Both the position numbers and the translations under genes were made by a program. 64,000 bases of DNA from Kangiella sp. TOML190 (GTDB lineage Bacteria; Pseudomonadota; Gammaproteobacteria; Enterobacterales; Kangiellaceae): positions 186,001 through 250,000 of the forward strand of contig NZ_BQYL01000001.1 in NCBI RefSeq assembly GCF_023706045.1, written 5' to 3'. The notes below the pieces were generated by a model. The model was given only the letters and a program-made list of their open reading frames with translations. It made no database searches and had not been told where the DNA came from. Of this stretch, positions 26,232 to 35,259 are shown piece after piece; the stretch's first letter is position 1; each line of letters starts with the position of its first letter.

Positions 26232-26927
26232 ATGTTAGATTGCAAAATACTCTTAATTGAAGATGACCTGCCGCTGGCAGAATTGATCCAGGAATACTTG
26301 GAGGCTCAAGGGTATAGGCTCAAACATCTGGCGAAAGGGCTTGATGTCCACCAGCTAGCCGATGATGAAAATTTTGATTTGATTCTATGCGATGTGATGC
26401 TACCCGATATCGATGGCTTTAACTTAAATGGCATACTGCAAGAAAAATTCCAATGCCCTATTATCTTTTTAACCGCGCTTAGCGATGACGAAGATCAAAT
26501 TAAAGGTCTAGAGCTAGGAGCAATTGATTACATCGTTAAACCTGTAGAGCCCAATGTACTGTTGGCGCGTATTCGGGCTAACTTAAGAAAAAATCAAAGT
26601 CCAGTTTCTGCTGAAAACATTACCATTTCTGATCTAACGCTTGATAAACATAAGCAAGTTGCAACGCTCAACGGCTCAGCGCTGGATCTAACTAGCCAAG
26701 ATTTTGAATTACTCTGGATTTTTGCCCAAAACCAAGGGAAAATTTTATCCCGTGAATTTTTATTTCAAGCCATTATTGGCCGCGAATATAATGGACTTGA
26801 TCGAACAGTTGATGCAAGAACCAGCCGTCTACGCAAAAAAATAGAAGACTTTAATGTTCCTGGTTTAGTGATCCGGACGGTTTGGGGTAAAGGTTATTTA
26901 TTCACCTACACCAAGGCTCTCGGCTAG
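26232..26927 (+). CDS. OmpR/PhoB-family response regulator
   Basis: A 231-residue two-domain regulator. The receiver domain has the acidic pair Glu10/Asp11-Asp12, phospho-acceptor Asp54 in LILCDVMLPDIDGF, Thr in FLTALSDD and Lys in DYIVKPVEP. The C-terminal winged helix (about 130-228) ends with the typical RTVDARTSRLRKKIE and IRTVWGKGYLF. It is translationally close to the kinase gene (2 bp gap). The TTGTACGA tandem boxes at 24659-24725 have the spacing expected for this family, so it probably controls its own operon and perhaps the S8 peptidase; this is inference. Confidence 0.92.
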   Translation: MLDCKILLIEDDLPLAELIQEYLEAQGYRLKHLAKGLDVHQLADDENFDLILCDVMLPDIDGFNLNGILQEKFQCPIIFLTALSDDEDQIKGLELGAIDYIVKPVEPNVLLARIRANLRKNQSPVSAENITISDLTLDKHKQVATLNGSALDLTSQDFELLWIFAQNQGKILSREFLFQAIIGREYNGLDRTVDARTSRLRKKIEDFNVPGLVIRTVWGKGYLFTYTKALG

Positions 26928-26929
26928 CC

Positions 26930-28165
26930 ATGAAGTTTCAGTTTTACCGCTTTTACGCGCTTATTATTTTGGCCGCTGCGTTATTGGTTTGGTCTTTTAA
27001 TTCCATTTACGAAGCAACCCAAACGCCCAATAGCAGTTACCAAGTTGAAGTAGATGACTTAATCCAACGTTTTCACCATGACAGCGATTTGTCTGCCGAT
27101 AAAGAGCAACGATTACCTACTTTTGAAATTATACAATCGCAAACGCTAGCCCTACCGGAAGATTTAGCCGCAATGCTCGAACAAGGAAAAACCATCGCCA
27201 TTGCAGATAATAACAACCGAACTTTTTATTACAAAAAAAACGATGCCGAATTACTAACTCGCTTCGGCCCCTTTGAGCACCAATCCAACGATTCGCAATT
27301 TGAACCTTATGTGATCCCATTGTTTTACAGCAGCCTAGCTTGCTTGTTGTTGTTTTTAATGCGACCAATTTTTCGTGACTTGCAGCAGCTACAACAAGAT
27401 GCGCTAGAATTCGGGCGTAAGCCAGTCGCCATGCAACGGTCTATTAAGGAATCATCCAATATCTACCCCTTGGCCAATTCCTTTTACGGTATGTCCAACA
27501 AGATCTTAAACTTTATTCAGATGAACAAAGATTTGTCGCGCACTATTTCTCATGAAATCCGAACTCCACTCGCGCGCATGAAATTTATGCTAGAAATTAT
27601 TGAGCCAAACATCAGTGCCAACCAAAAAATGCGTATGAAAAATGATATTGCGGAAATTGAATCACTGGTTAACGATTATCTATCTTTTGCCAAAGTTGAG
27701 AATGAAACAGATAACATTCATAGAGAGTTTCATTGCATGAAAACCTTTTTACAGGAAATTTATGATAAGTTTTCCATCTATCAAGATCAGATCTTAATTG
27801 ACTGCCATAGTGAGGATGTTCAGGCTTATTTCGACAAAGGGTCTATGTCAATTGCTGTGCAGAATTTGCTAACCAATGCTTTGCGCTTTTCTAAAGAAAA
27901 AATCAGTTTGGACTTCTACCTTGATCAAGAGCAGTGCTTGTTGTCAGTGGAAGATGACGGTCCTGGGGTGGGTGATAACGCCGCTAAACTGATGCAACCT
28001 TTTAGCCGTGAAAATGCTAAAGAGCAAAACCATAAAGGCTTTGGTCTAGGGCTTTATATTGTACGAAAAGTTGCGATCTGGCACGAGGGTGAGTTTACGA
28101 TTTCGCAGTCCAGTAAACTTGGTGGCGCCAAAATGCAGATCCGCTGGCCTAACCAAAGCAAATAA
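26930..28165 (+). CDS. Sensor histidine kinase of the OmpR-type two-component system
   Basis: A 411-residue inner-membrane kinase. One transmembrane helix at about residues 7-25, a small periplasmic sensor domain of roughly 100 residues, and a second helix at about 128-146. The phosphorylated His208 is in SHEIRTPLARMKF. ATP-binding boxes follow: NLLTNALRFS (N), VEDDGPGVG (G1) and GFGLGLYIVRKV (G2). The layout resembles RstB/QseC-like sensors. No clear HAMP consensus can be seen by eye, though the linker of about 50 residues leaves room for one. The signal is unknown; the DUF3019 protein encoded upstream may be involved. Confidence 0.9.
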   Translation: MKFQFYRFYALIILAAALLVWSFNSIYEATQTPNSSYQVEVDDLIQRFHHDSDLSADKEQRLPTFEIIQSQTLALPEDLAAMLEQGKTIAIADNNNRTFYYKKNDAELLTRFGPFEHQSNDSQFEPYVIPLFYSSLACLLLFLMRPIFRDLQQLQQDALEFGRKPVAMQRSIKESSNIYPLANSFYGMSNKILNFIQMNKDLSRTISHEIRTPLARMKFMLEIIEPNISANQKMRMKNDIAEIESLVNDYLSFAKVENETDNIHREFHCMKTFLQEIYDKFSIYQDQILIDCHSEDVQAYFDKGSMSIAVQNLLTNALRFSKEKISLDFYLDQEQCLLSVEDDGPGVGDNAAKLMQPFSRENAKEQNHKGFGLGLYIVRKVAIWHEGEFTISQSSKLGGAKMQIRWPNQSK

Positions 28166-28207
28166 CTACCCCAGCGCTTTGCCTTGACCAAGCAATATTA
28201 AGACAAA

Positions 28208-29437
28208 TTAAGCGAAAAACCAGTAACTTAATAAAATTGCGGCAACAATACCCGCCAAGTCAGCAATTAAACCACAACCCAATGCATGGCGGATTTTCTT
28301 AATACCTACAGCACCGAAATACACCGTTAGAACGTAAAAAGTGGTCTCTGTGCTACCTTGAATAATCGCTACCAATTTACCTGCAAAAGAGTCGACTCCT
28401 TGCGTTTCCATGGTTTCGAGCATCATGGCTCGCGCGCCGCTGCCGCTAAAAGGACGCATTAAAGCGGTTGGAATAGCATCTACAAAATCAGTATCGCCGC
28501 CCAAGCTGGATACCAATTTAGCCACCAATGCGGAAAAGAAATCAATGACACCGGATACTCGTAAAGCACCAATGGCTGTGAGCATTGCAACCAAATAAGG
28601 AATAATGGTCACCGCAACCTTAAAGCCCTCCTTAGCACCTTCAACAAAAGTTTCATACACCGCAACCTTTTTGCGCCAACCAAAAAGTAAAATACCAACA
28701 ATCGCCAACATCAATAAGAAGTTTCCCATTGCTGAGCTAATTTCGGTCATTTGTTCAGCTGGCAGCCTTACTAAAGCCCAAACTATTAACCCGATCACTC
28801 CTATAAATACGGCCGCATAAGCTGCTATAACTCGATTAAATAACGATATTTTTTGCATAATTGCCACGGCTAACAGACCAAAAAAAGTCGAGGCGCAGGT
28901 TGCTAACAATAGGGGTAAAAACACTGCGGCCGGATCAGCCGCACCCATTTGCGTTCGATAGAGCAAAATGGTGATTGGAATGATGGTAACTGCTGAGGTA
29001 TTTAACACCAAAAATAAAATTTGTGCATTTGAAGCAGTATCTTTTGTCGGATTAAGTTGTTGCAACTGCTCCATAGCTCGAATCCCCATAGGGGTAGCAG
29101 CATTATCCAAACCTAGCATATTGGCCGCCATATTCATGCTGATAGAACCTAGCGCAGGATGCCCAGCGGGCACTTGCGGCATTAACTTTCGGAATAATGG
29201 CGATAAAGCTTTTGCCAATAAATTGACCAAACCACTTTTTTCCGCGATTTTTAATAAACCAAGCCAAAAGGCTAGAATCCCTATCAAGCCGATGGAAATT
29301 TCTACACTCAGTTTAGCCATATCGAATATAGCTTTAACCAAGTCGGGAAACGATTGGCTATCACCGCCCACTAGCCACTGATAAAGCGCTAATACAAAAG
29401 CAATCACAAAAAACAACAGCCACAGGATATTTAGCAT
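28208..29437 (-). CDS. Nucleoside-recognition (Gate) domain membrane protein, SpmA-SpmB-like fusion
   Basis: A 409-residue, very hydrophobic inner-membrane protein holding two Gate domains in tandem. The N-terminal half has GLLKIAEKSGLV and SISMNMAANMLGLDNAATP, the SpmA signature. The C-terminal half has MRPFSGSGARAMMLE and IQGSTETTFYVLTVYFGAVG, the SpmB signature. In Bacillus the two halves are separate proteins needed for spore core dehydration; in Gram-negative bacteria fused forms are common and their role is unknown. It converges with the histidine kinase gene across a 42-bp gap. Confidence 0.87.
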   Translation of the reverse strand: MLNILWLLFFVIAFVLALYQWLVGGDSQSFPDLVKAIFDMAKLSVEISIGLIGILAFWLGLLKIAEKSGLVNLLAKALSPLFRKLMPQVPAGHPALGSISMNMAANMLGLDNAATPMGIRAMEQLQQLNPTKDTASNAQILFLVLNTSAVTIIPITILLYRTQMGAADPAAVFLPLLLATCASTFFGLLAVAIMQKISLFNRVIAAYAAVFIGVIGLIVWALVRLPAEQMTEISSAMGNFLLMLAIVGILLFGWRKKVAVYETFVEGAKEGFKVAVTIIPYLVAMLTAIGALRVSGVIDFFSALVAKLVSSLGGDTDFVDAIPTALMRPFSGSGARAMMLETMETQGVDSFAGKLVAIIQGSTETTFYVLTVYFGAVGIKKIRHALGCGLIADLAGIVAAILLSYWFFA

Positions 29438-29499
29438 AAAATTTGCGTCAAGGTTAATCCAATAGCTGCAACTTACTGTAAATCCAAACTATCGACAAC

Positions 29500-29536
29500 A
29501 AAAAAAGCCCTTGAACTGAGCAAAACAGTCAAGGGC
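29500..29536 (-). terminator. Strong terminator 165 bp past the glycosylase gene
   Basis: GCCCTTGA-A-CTG (29507-29518) pairs with CAGTCAAGGGC (29526-29536), one bulged A, and runs into TTTTTTT on the minus strand. The stretch 29537-29700 before it holds no clear gene; a 25-codon frame and a possible short RNA can be drawn there but neither is convincing. Confidence 0.85.
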
Positions 29537-29700
29537 AGGGGTTTCTCTTACTTTAGTATCAAAGTTGGTAGTCGATAGGTATTTATTCTTATTCCATGTA
29601 TCCGTTTATTATTGTTAAGCTCCATTGGCGTTAAGTATAGGCGCTTTTAACCAATGCTATTATCAAGTTTGAGACAAAAAGTTCTAACAAAAGGACATTT

Positions 29701-30348
29701 TCAGCTGCTATCGGCAATTTTCCATAAATACCAGCTAGCGATACTTCGGTAAGGCTGCCAAGGTTTGCTAATCTTTAACATCTGCTCGGCGCTAGGTTTT
29801 GTTGGCAATTGATACAGTTTCTGCATCCCCCTTTGCAAGCCCACATCCGCAGTTGCCAACACATCAAGATGTCCTAAAGCAAAAACACAAAACATTTGCG
29901 CGGTCCAAACGCCGACACCCTTCAAGCCAGTTAGGGCAGTGATTACCTCGTCCGTACCTTGTCCATACAGTTCCTTAAAGCTAATCTTGTTATCGATTTC
30001 CGCTTGAGCAATCGCATGACAATAGCTAACTTTGGCATTCGACAAACCGCACTCTCGCAGCTGCCGATGACTGAGCGCCAAAATATTTCGCGCATTTATC
30101 TTTTTTCTGCCAAGTGCTCGCTCAACTCGTCCGACAATAGTGCTGGCAGCCTTAGATGATAGCTGTTGTGAAATAATACTGCGAACCAAATACTCAAAAG
30201 GCGAGCGCGAAAAAGGCATTATTTGACACTTTCCAAAGCATCCTATTAAGTCTATAAAGTTTCGCTCCACCGCACATAAATGCTTTTCTCCGCGTCGTAA
30301 GCGCAGTTTAAAACCATGAAAAGATGTCGCAGCGGTAGTCGATTGCAT
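29701..30348 (-). CDS. AlkA-like DNA-3-methyladenine glycosylase
   Basis: A 215-residue base-excision enzyme of the HhH-GPD superfamily. The sequence SPFEYLVRSIISQQLSSKAA is the standard AlkA/MAG opening, the helix-hairpin-helix is ALTGLKGVGVWTAQMF, and the catalytic aspartate is Asp168 in ATADVGLQRG. It lacks the four-cysteine Fe-S cluster of MutY/Nth, in keeping with the AlkA/MAG branch, which removes alkylated purines. It is divergent from ttcA. Together with the AlkB-like dioxygenase it gives two alkylation-repair routes in this window. Confidence 0.87.
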   Translation of the reverse strand: MQSTTAATSFHGFKLRLRRGEKHLCAVERNFIDLIGCFGKCQIMPFSRSPFEYLVRSIISQQLSSKAASTIVGRVERALGRKKINARNILALSHRQLRECGLSNAKVSYCHAIAQAEIDNKISFKELYGQGTDEVITALTGLKGVGVWTAQMFCVFALGHLDVLATADVGLQRGMQKLYQLPTKPSAEQMLKISKPWQPYRSIASWYLWKIADSS

Positions 30349-30406
30349 CAGCTCAATCTACTGAATTTTGCTAATAAATCCTAGCGTAATCGACTAAAAA
30401 TTCGGC

Positions 30407-30412
30407 TATAAT
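30407..30412 (+). promoter_or_regulatory. -10 box of ttcA
   Basis: Perfect TATAAT with its last base 31 bp before the ttcA ATG, in the divergent gap between the glycosylase gene and ttcA. No good -35 hexamer is seen at 16-18 bp. Confidence 0.5.
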
Positions 30413-30443
30413 AACGCCTTTCGAGATTTACCATTAGCACATC

Positions 30444-31331
30444 ATGCTGGCCAAGAAAGAAAAAACCAATTTCAATAAATTGCAAAAATGCCTAAGACGT
30501 AACATGGGCGAGGCAATCGCCGACTACAATATGATCGAAGACGGCGATAAGATCATGGTCTGCCTATCTGGCGGTAAAGACTCCTACACCCTGCTTGATA
30601 TTTTGCTGAGCTTACAAAAAAGCGCACCGATTAAGTTCGAGCTAATCGCGGTTAACTTGGATCAAAAGCAACCTGGATTTCCTGAGCAGGTTTTGCCTAA
30701 TTACTTAAAATCCATCGAAGTGCCCTTCGAGATTATTGAGGAAGACACTTACAGCGTGGTTAAGCGGGTGATCCCAGAAGGCAAAACTACCTGTGGTCTC
30801 TGCTCACGATTAAGGCGTGGGGTGATCTATGGCTGGGCAGAAAAAAATGGCATTAACAAAATCGCTTTAGGTCACCACCGTGACGATATCATTGAAACCT
30901 TGTTCTTGAATATGTTCTTTGGCGGCAAACTAAAATCAATGCCGCCAAAGCTCAATAGTGACGATGGTAAGCATATCGTCATTCGACCACTGGCCTACGC
31001 TAAAGAAAAAGATATCGCTCAGTACGCCAAATTCAAAGAGTTTCCGATCATTCCCTGCAACCTATGCGGTTCGCAAGAAAATCTACAACGGCAGAATATC
31101 AAAATGATGTTACAAGATTGGGACCGAAAATATCCTGGCCGAATCGAAACCATCTTCAAATCCATCACTAATGTTGCGCCATCGCATCTTGCCGATACGG
31201 ATTTGTTCGATTTTAAGAGTTTACAGCAAAGCTCGAATGAAGAAGACTTACTATTTGACGCGCCGGAATTTAATTCTGCAGCCGAAGATAAAGGCGCGCT
31301 CAACCCACTCAACATCGTGAATTTATCTTAA
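30444..31331 (+). CDS. ttcA: tRNA 2-thiocytidine synthetase TtcA
   Basis: A 295-residue enzyme that installs 2-thiocytidine at position 32 of certain tRNAs, using ATP and an iron-sulfur cluster. The PP-loop SGGKDS is at residues 42-47. The cluster cysteines are Cys117 and Cys120 in [12 protein letters not shown], with the third in PCNLCGSQ further on. [11 protein letters not shown] is the conserved ATP-site segment. The thioesterase gene follows 13 bp later and is probably cotranscribed. Confidence 0.95.
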   Translation: MLAKKEKTNFNKLQKCLRRNMGEAIADYNMIEDGDKIMVCLSGGKDSYTLLDILLSLQKSAPIKFELIAVNLDQKQPGFPEQVLPNYLKSIEVPFEIIEEDTYSVVKRVIPEGKTTCGLCSRLRRGVIYGWAEKNGINKIALGHHRDDIIETLFLNMFFGGKLKSMPPKLNSDDGKHIVIRPLAYAKEKDIAQYAKFKEFPIIPCNLCGSQENLQRQNIKMMLQDWDRKYPGRIETIFKSITNVAPSHLADTDLFDFKSLQQSSNEEDLLFDAPEFNSAAEDKGALNPLNIVNLS

Positions 31332-31344
31332 GGATACTTTGTGC

Positions 31345-31797
31345 ATGACACCTGAAGAATTTAAAGCCGCCTTTCCAGTTATCCAACCAGTAACCGTTGC
31401 TTGGGGCGAGATGGACGCCTTTCAACACGTTAATAATGTTGTCTACTTACGCTATTTTGAATCGGCGCGGATTGCTTATTTAGAAGCCATGGGCTTAAGC
31501 GCCAAATTAGAAGATAAGAACCCTGAGCAACAACCGATTGGGCCCATCTTGGCGGACAATTATTGTCGCTATCGCCGTCCGGTCACTTTTCCCGATCAAC
31601 TGTTTATCGGCTGTAAGATCACTGAACTGCATGAGTTTGGCTTTTCTATGGAATACCAAGCTTATAGCGCACAACAAAAAACCGTAGCGACCAAAGGCAC
31701 TTCCCGAGTGGTGATGATCAATTATGTCACTGGTGAAAAAGTCGCCATGAACGACGACTTATTAGCGAGAATTAAAAAAATACAGGCGCTACCCTAA
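31345..31797 (+). CDS. Acyl-CoA thioesterase, 4HBT/YbgC-like hotdog fold
   Basis: A 150-residue hotdog thioesterase. WGEMDAFQHVNNVVYLRYFE carries the catalytic Asp24 of the 4-hydroxybenzoyl-CoA thioesterase motif and His28, with the hotdog helix following. I chose the ATG at 31345, 10 bp after AAGGA; a TTG at 31339 is in frame. The enzyme should hydrolyse a short or medium acyl-CoA; the substrate is unknown. It is directly downstream of ttcA and converges with the LpxR-like gene. Confidence 0.85.
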   Translation: MTPEEFKAAFPVIQPVTVAWGEMDAFQHVNNVVYLRYFESARIAYLEAMGLSAKLEDKNPEQQPIGPILADNYCRYRRPVTFPDQLFIGCKITELHEFGFSMEYQAYSAQQKTVATKGTSRVVMINYVTGEKVAMNDDLLARIKKIQALP

Positions 31798-31809
31798 GCA
31801 CTATTCCGA

Positions 31810-32844
31810 CTAGCCACGCCAAGCGAGGGTTACCGTACCGTACTTATAGTAATCAGTTTCAAAAGTATCGAAAGCATCATTACCTAAGTCACGATCAGCC
31901 ACAGCAACGGTAAGACTCCAATTGCTCCAAGAATACGCAAAACCAATGGATGCACCATAAGTAAAGTTATTGTAGTCAACTGAATTACTGTCAGCAAAGG
32001 TATTACCATCCAAGAATACGGAATAGCCACGGTAGTTGGCTCCGACTTCCATATAGAAATACCAAGACTCTTTAAAGGCTAATGGGTTGGTCACTCGCGA
32101 GCTTTGCAATGGCACACTACCAAAAGAGTTTTCAAGTGAAGTACCCCAGCGCATTGTAGCTGAAGCGGCCAACGAAGTATCAATCGTGCCTATACCTAAC
32201 TCCGCTCGACTCAAGAAATCAAAAGTATCGTTCTCACTCACCCAGTTTCTGAAGGTGCGACCTCGTTTCAATTGGAATACAATTTCATTAGAGCTTTGAT
32301 TGCCCCAGCCTTTGGGGTCATCAGAACCGGTTATATCGTGTACCGCTATCTGAGTTTCTTTGGCAAGTGAAGCAGGACCAATAACCCCTAAGGTTAAACT
32401 GACATCATCAGCAAAATCATCTGCTACCACAAGATAAGTATTTGAAAAATAAAGCAAACCGGTATAAGGCAAATCATCGGGTATATACTCTTCTACTTCA
32501 ATATCATCAGGGGTAGACATGGTTTGTCCAAAAGTATAGATATTGACAGAGTTACGCAGAGGCGAATCTGTGACTAAACCTGCTAACGGCGAAACAAGGC
32601 CGCCAGGGCCCACTGCATCGGATACCCCAACATCATACCAAGATATCATCAATCCGTTGGTATAGCCGCCATCACCGCCCACAATAATATCGTTATCTAT
32701 AGTGACGGATGTCCAAGAGTTAATCTGAGAATCTTTCGAATTTTTGTCATCCTGGTCGTCAGCATAACTGACGGAGGTTGAGAAAAGCATTGACACGAAA
32801 GTGCTTAACAAAAGACTTTTTAGAAAAAGAGATTTGATATTCAT
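31810..32844 (-). CDS. LpxR-like (DUF2219) outer membrane protein, probable lipid A deacylase
   Basis: A 344-residue outer-membrane beta-barrel with a signal peptide (cleavage near SYA-DDQ). Family landmarks of LpxR are in order: TIDNDIIVGG with Asn51-Asp52 matching the catalytic Asn-Asp pair, GYTNGLMISW, DDLPYTGLLYFSNTY, GVIGPASLAKETQ, then HDITG...GWGNQSSNEI, which supplies the catalytic His and Glu. LpxR removes the 3'-linked acyloxyacyl chain of lipid A and depends on calcium. The C terminus ends in a strand with an aromatic residue near the end. It is a single gene, divergent from the M13 peptidase. Confidence 0.82.
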   Translation of the reverse strand: MNIKSLFLKSLLLSTFVSMLFSTSVSYADDQDDKNSKDSQINSWTSVTIDNDIIVGGDGGYTNGLMISWYDVGVSDAVGPGGLVSPLAGLVTDSPLRNSVNIYTFGQTMSTPDDIEVEEYIPDDLPYTGLLYFSNTYLVVADDFADDVSLTLGVIGPASLAKETQIAVHDITGSDDPKGWGNQSSNEIVFQLKRGRTFRNWVSENDTFDFLSRAELGIGTIDTSLAASATMRWGTSLENSFGSVPLQSSRVTNPLAFKESWYFYMEVGANYRGYSVFLDGNTFADSNSVDYNNFTYGASIGFAYSWSNWSLTVAVADRDLGNDAFDTFETDYYKYGTVTLAWRG

Positions 32845-32946
32845 AAGCTATTCCTTTGGCCTAACACGATAATTTCATTGTGAGTCATTAAAACTCTAGT
32901 GTCAAACTTAAAACTGCCAAGTAAATCAAAGAGTTAATAATTATTG

Positions 32947-32961
32947 TAACACTCTGTTACC
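32947..32961. promoter_or_regulatory. Palindrome in the lpxR-like / M13 peptidase divergent gap
   Basis: GTAACACTCTGTTAC: arms GTAACA and TGTTAC around CTC. It lies about 100 bp before the LpxR-like start and 130 bp before the M13 start, a fair place for a shared operator. The regulator is unknown. Confidence 0.35.
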
Positions 32962-33092
32962 ATAAAATAGTTGCTGTAAAAGTTGACGACTTTCTATTGC
33001 CCCTAGTTCTGGTAGTATATCCGGCTGAAAATATTTTTTATTAAAGTATCAACAACTTAGTCAAATTAAGTTTCTTAAAGAAAGGTGTCATT

Positions 33093-35195
33093 ATGAAAAA
33101 GTTTGTGATCAGCGCCGTATGTTTAGCAGTAGTTGCTGCCTGTTCAGACGGTTCTAAAGAGAAAGCAAAAAGCAGCGCTGCTGGCGAGCAAAATGTCCAA
33201 TCCAAGGTTGAAAAGCCCCTTGAGAAAAAGGTCGAAGCGCCAAAAGCTTTAGTATCAGGCATTGATAAATCTAACTTTGATATGTCAGTCCGCCCGCAAG
33301 ACGATTTGTTTCGTCATGTAAATGGCACTTGGCTTAAGGAGTTTGAAATTCCAGCAGACAAATCTAATTATGGCGCCTTTACCCTTCTGGCTGAAAAAGC
33401 AAAGGAAGACGTGAAAGCCATTATTGAAGAAGCCTCTAAATCAAATGCAGAAAAAGGCTCTGACGCGCAAAAAGTGGGTGACTTGTTTAAAAGTTACATG
33501 AATGAAGACAAGCTGGAAGCGCTAGGAACTGCGCCACTTACTCCTGAGTTTGCCAAAATCGACGCGATCGAGAATTTAGATGATTTGTCGGAATATTTGG
33601 CCTATGCGCAAATGATCAGTACCGCACCAATTGGGGTGTTTGTTTACGTTGATCCGCGCGATACCGAAAACTACATCACTCAAATGGGTCAATCAGGGTT
33701 AGGCTTACCTAGCCGCGAAACTTATCTTGATGAAGATGAAAAAAGTGCAGAAATTCGCAAAGCTTACGTTGAACATATGAGCAAAATGTTCGAATTAGCC
33801 GGAATAGACAAGCCCGAAGAAAAAGCGGCATCCGTAATGAAACTGGAAACGGAATTAGCTGCAAAGCAATGGGCGAAAGAAAAACTGCGTAACCCAGTAG
33901 CCACCTACAACAAAAAATCACTCGATGAATTAAAAGCGTTAATGCCTAATACCAATTGGGAGCTTTGGAAAAAAGCAGCTATGGTTAGCTCAATGGACAA
34001 GGCTATTGTCGGCCAACCCGATTATTTCACGGCAGTAGACAAAATGCTCAAAGAAGTCTCGCTGGACGATTGGAAAACCTATTTTAAATGGCATCTAATA
34101 ACTAATGCCGCCCCCTTCTTGAATAAAGCGATGGATCAAGAAAACTTCCGCTTCTACCAAGGCGTTTTAAGCGGCGTTAAAGAACAAGAGCCTCGCTGGA
34201 AACGCGGTGTTGATGTGATTAACGGTGTTTTAGGCGAAGTGGTTGGTAAAATTTATGTAGAAAAACACTTTAAACCGGAAGCTAAAGCTAAAATGACCAG
34301 CTTGGTTGAAAACTTACGTAAAGCTTATGGCCAAGGTATCAAAGAGCTTGAATGGATGGGCGAAGATACCAAAAAGCAAGCCTTGGATAAATTGGCTAAA
34401 TTTGATCCAAAAATCGGCTATCCGGACAAGTGGAAAGACTACTCTGAACTCGACATTGATGCCGCTGATTTAGCTGGCAATATGCGTCGCGCCACTATGG
34501 TTGCCGTCAAACAAAATCGCGAAAAGCTAGGGCAACCTATCGACCGCACTCAATGGTTTATGAATCCGCAAACGGTTAATGCTTACTACAACCCAGTGAT
34601 GAATGAAATCGTTTTCCCAGCAGCTATTTTGCAACCACCCTTCTTTAACCTTGAAGCAGATGATGCGGTTAACTATGGTGGCATTGGCGCAGTCATAGGG
34701 CATGAAATGGGGCATGGTTTTGATGATTCCGGCTCACAATTTGATGGTGATGGCAAATTACGCAACTGGTGGACCGAAGATGATCGTAAGGAATTTGAAA
34801 AGCGCACCGATAAGTTGGTCGCACAATATAACGACTTTACGGTGTTAGATGGCGTTCACGTCAACGGTGAATTTACCCAGGGCGAAAATATCGGCGATTT
34901 GGGCGGCTTAACCATTGCTTATAAAGCTTATCAATTGTCCAAAAATGGCAAAGAAGCCCCTATTATTGACGGCATGACCGGCGACCAAAGAGTCTTTTAC
35001 GGCTGGGCGCAAGTGTGGGCGCGTAAATATCGTGACGAAGAGTTGCGTAAGCGAATCAAGACGGATCCGCACTCGCCAGCAGAGTACCGCGCCAATGGTA
35101 CTGTTATGAATATGCCAGAGTTCCATCAATCCTTTGATGTTAAACCTGGTGACAAGATGTATAAGGCTCCAGAAGATCGTGTCAAAATCTGGTAA
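33093..35195 (+). CDS. M13 family (neprilysin-like) metallopeptidase, lipoprotein
   Basis: A 700-residue zinc peptidase anchored to the envelope. The signal peptide ends VVAAC, giving a lipid-modified Cys at about residue 17, then a Lys/Glu-rich linker. The M13 N-terminal domain starts at SVRPQDDLFRHVNGTWL. Zinc-binding HEMGH is at His537-His541, followed by GFDDSGSQFDGDG, and the third ligand is Glu598 in ENIGDLGG. NAYYNPVMNEIVFPA is the substrate-binding NAYY motif. It should cut short peptides in the periplasm or at the outer membrane. A clear ribosome binding site precedes it and a two-way terminator follows. Confidence 0.95.
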   Translation: MKKFVISAVCLAVVAACSDGSKEKAKSSAAGEQNVQSKVEKPLEKKVEAPKALVSGIDKSNFDMSVRPQDDLFRHVNGTWLKEFEIPADKSNYGAFTLLAEKAKEDVKAIIEEASKSNAEKGSDAQKVGDLFKSYMNEDKLEALGTAPLTPEFAKIDAIENLDDLSEYLAYAQMISTAPIGVFVYVDPRDTENYITQMGQSGLGLPSRETYLDEDEKSAEIRKAYVEHMSKMFELAGIDKPEEKAASVMKLETELAAKQWAKEKLRNPVATYNKKSLDELKALMPNTNWELWKKAAMVSSMDKAIVGQPDYFTAVDKMLKEVSLDDWKTYFKWHLITNAAPFLNKAMDQENFRFYQGVLSGVKEQEPRWKRGVDVINGVLGEVVGKIYVEKHFKPEAKAKMTSLVENLRKAYGQGIKELEWMGEDTKKQALDKLAKFDPKIGYPDKWKDYSELDIDAADLAGNMRRATMVAVKQNREKLGQPIDRTQWFMNPQTVNAYYNPVMNEIVFPAAILQPPFFNLEADDAVNYGGIGAVIGHEMGHGFDDSGSQFDGDGKLRNWWTEDDRKEFEKRTDKLVAQYNDFTVLDGVHVNGEFTQGENIGDLGGLTIAYKAYQLSKNGKEAPIIDGMTGDQRVFYGWAQVWARKYRDEELRKRIKTDPHSPAEYRANGTVMNMPEFHQSFDVKPGDKMYKAPEDRVKIW

Positions 35196-35212
35196 TTTAT
35201 CGTTTTGTTAAC

Positions 35213-35241
35213 AAAAAGGCCTACCACTGTAGGCCTTTTTT
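35213..35241. terminator. Two-way terminator between the M13 peptidase and the sugar-dehydrogenase-like gene
   Basis: GGCCTAC (35218-35224) and GTAGGCC (35229-35235) around CACT, flanked by AAAAA on the left and TTTTTT on the right, so it can serve both convergent genes. Confidence 0.92.
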
Positions 35242-35259
35242 AATGCTCTCTAAACTCGA

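Noticed and set aside
28068-28077. Single TTGTACGA inside the histidine kinase gene
   Set aside because: It is one isolated half-site within coding sequence, without the 10-bp partner, so not counted as an operator.
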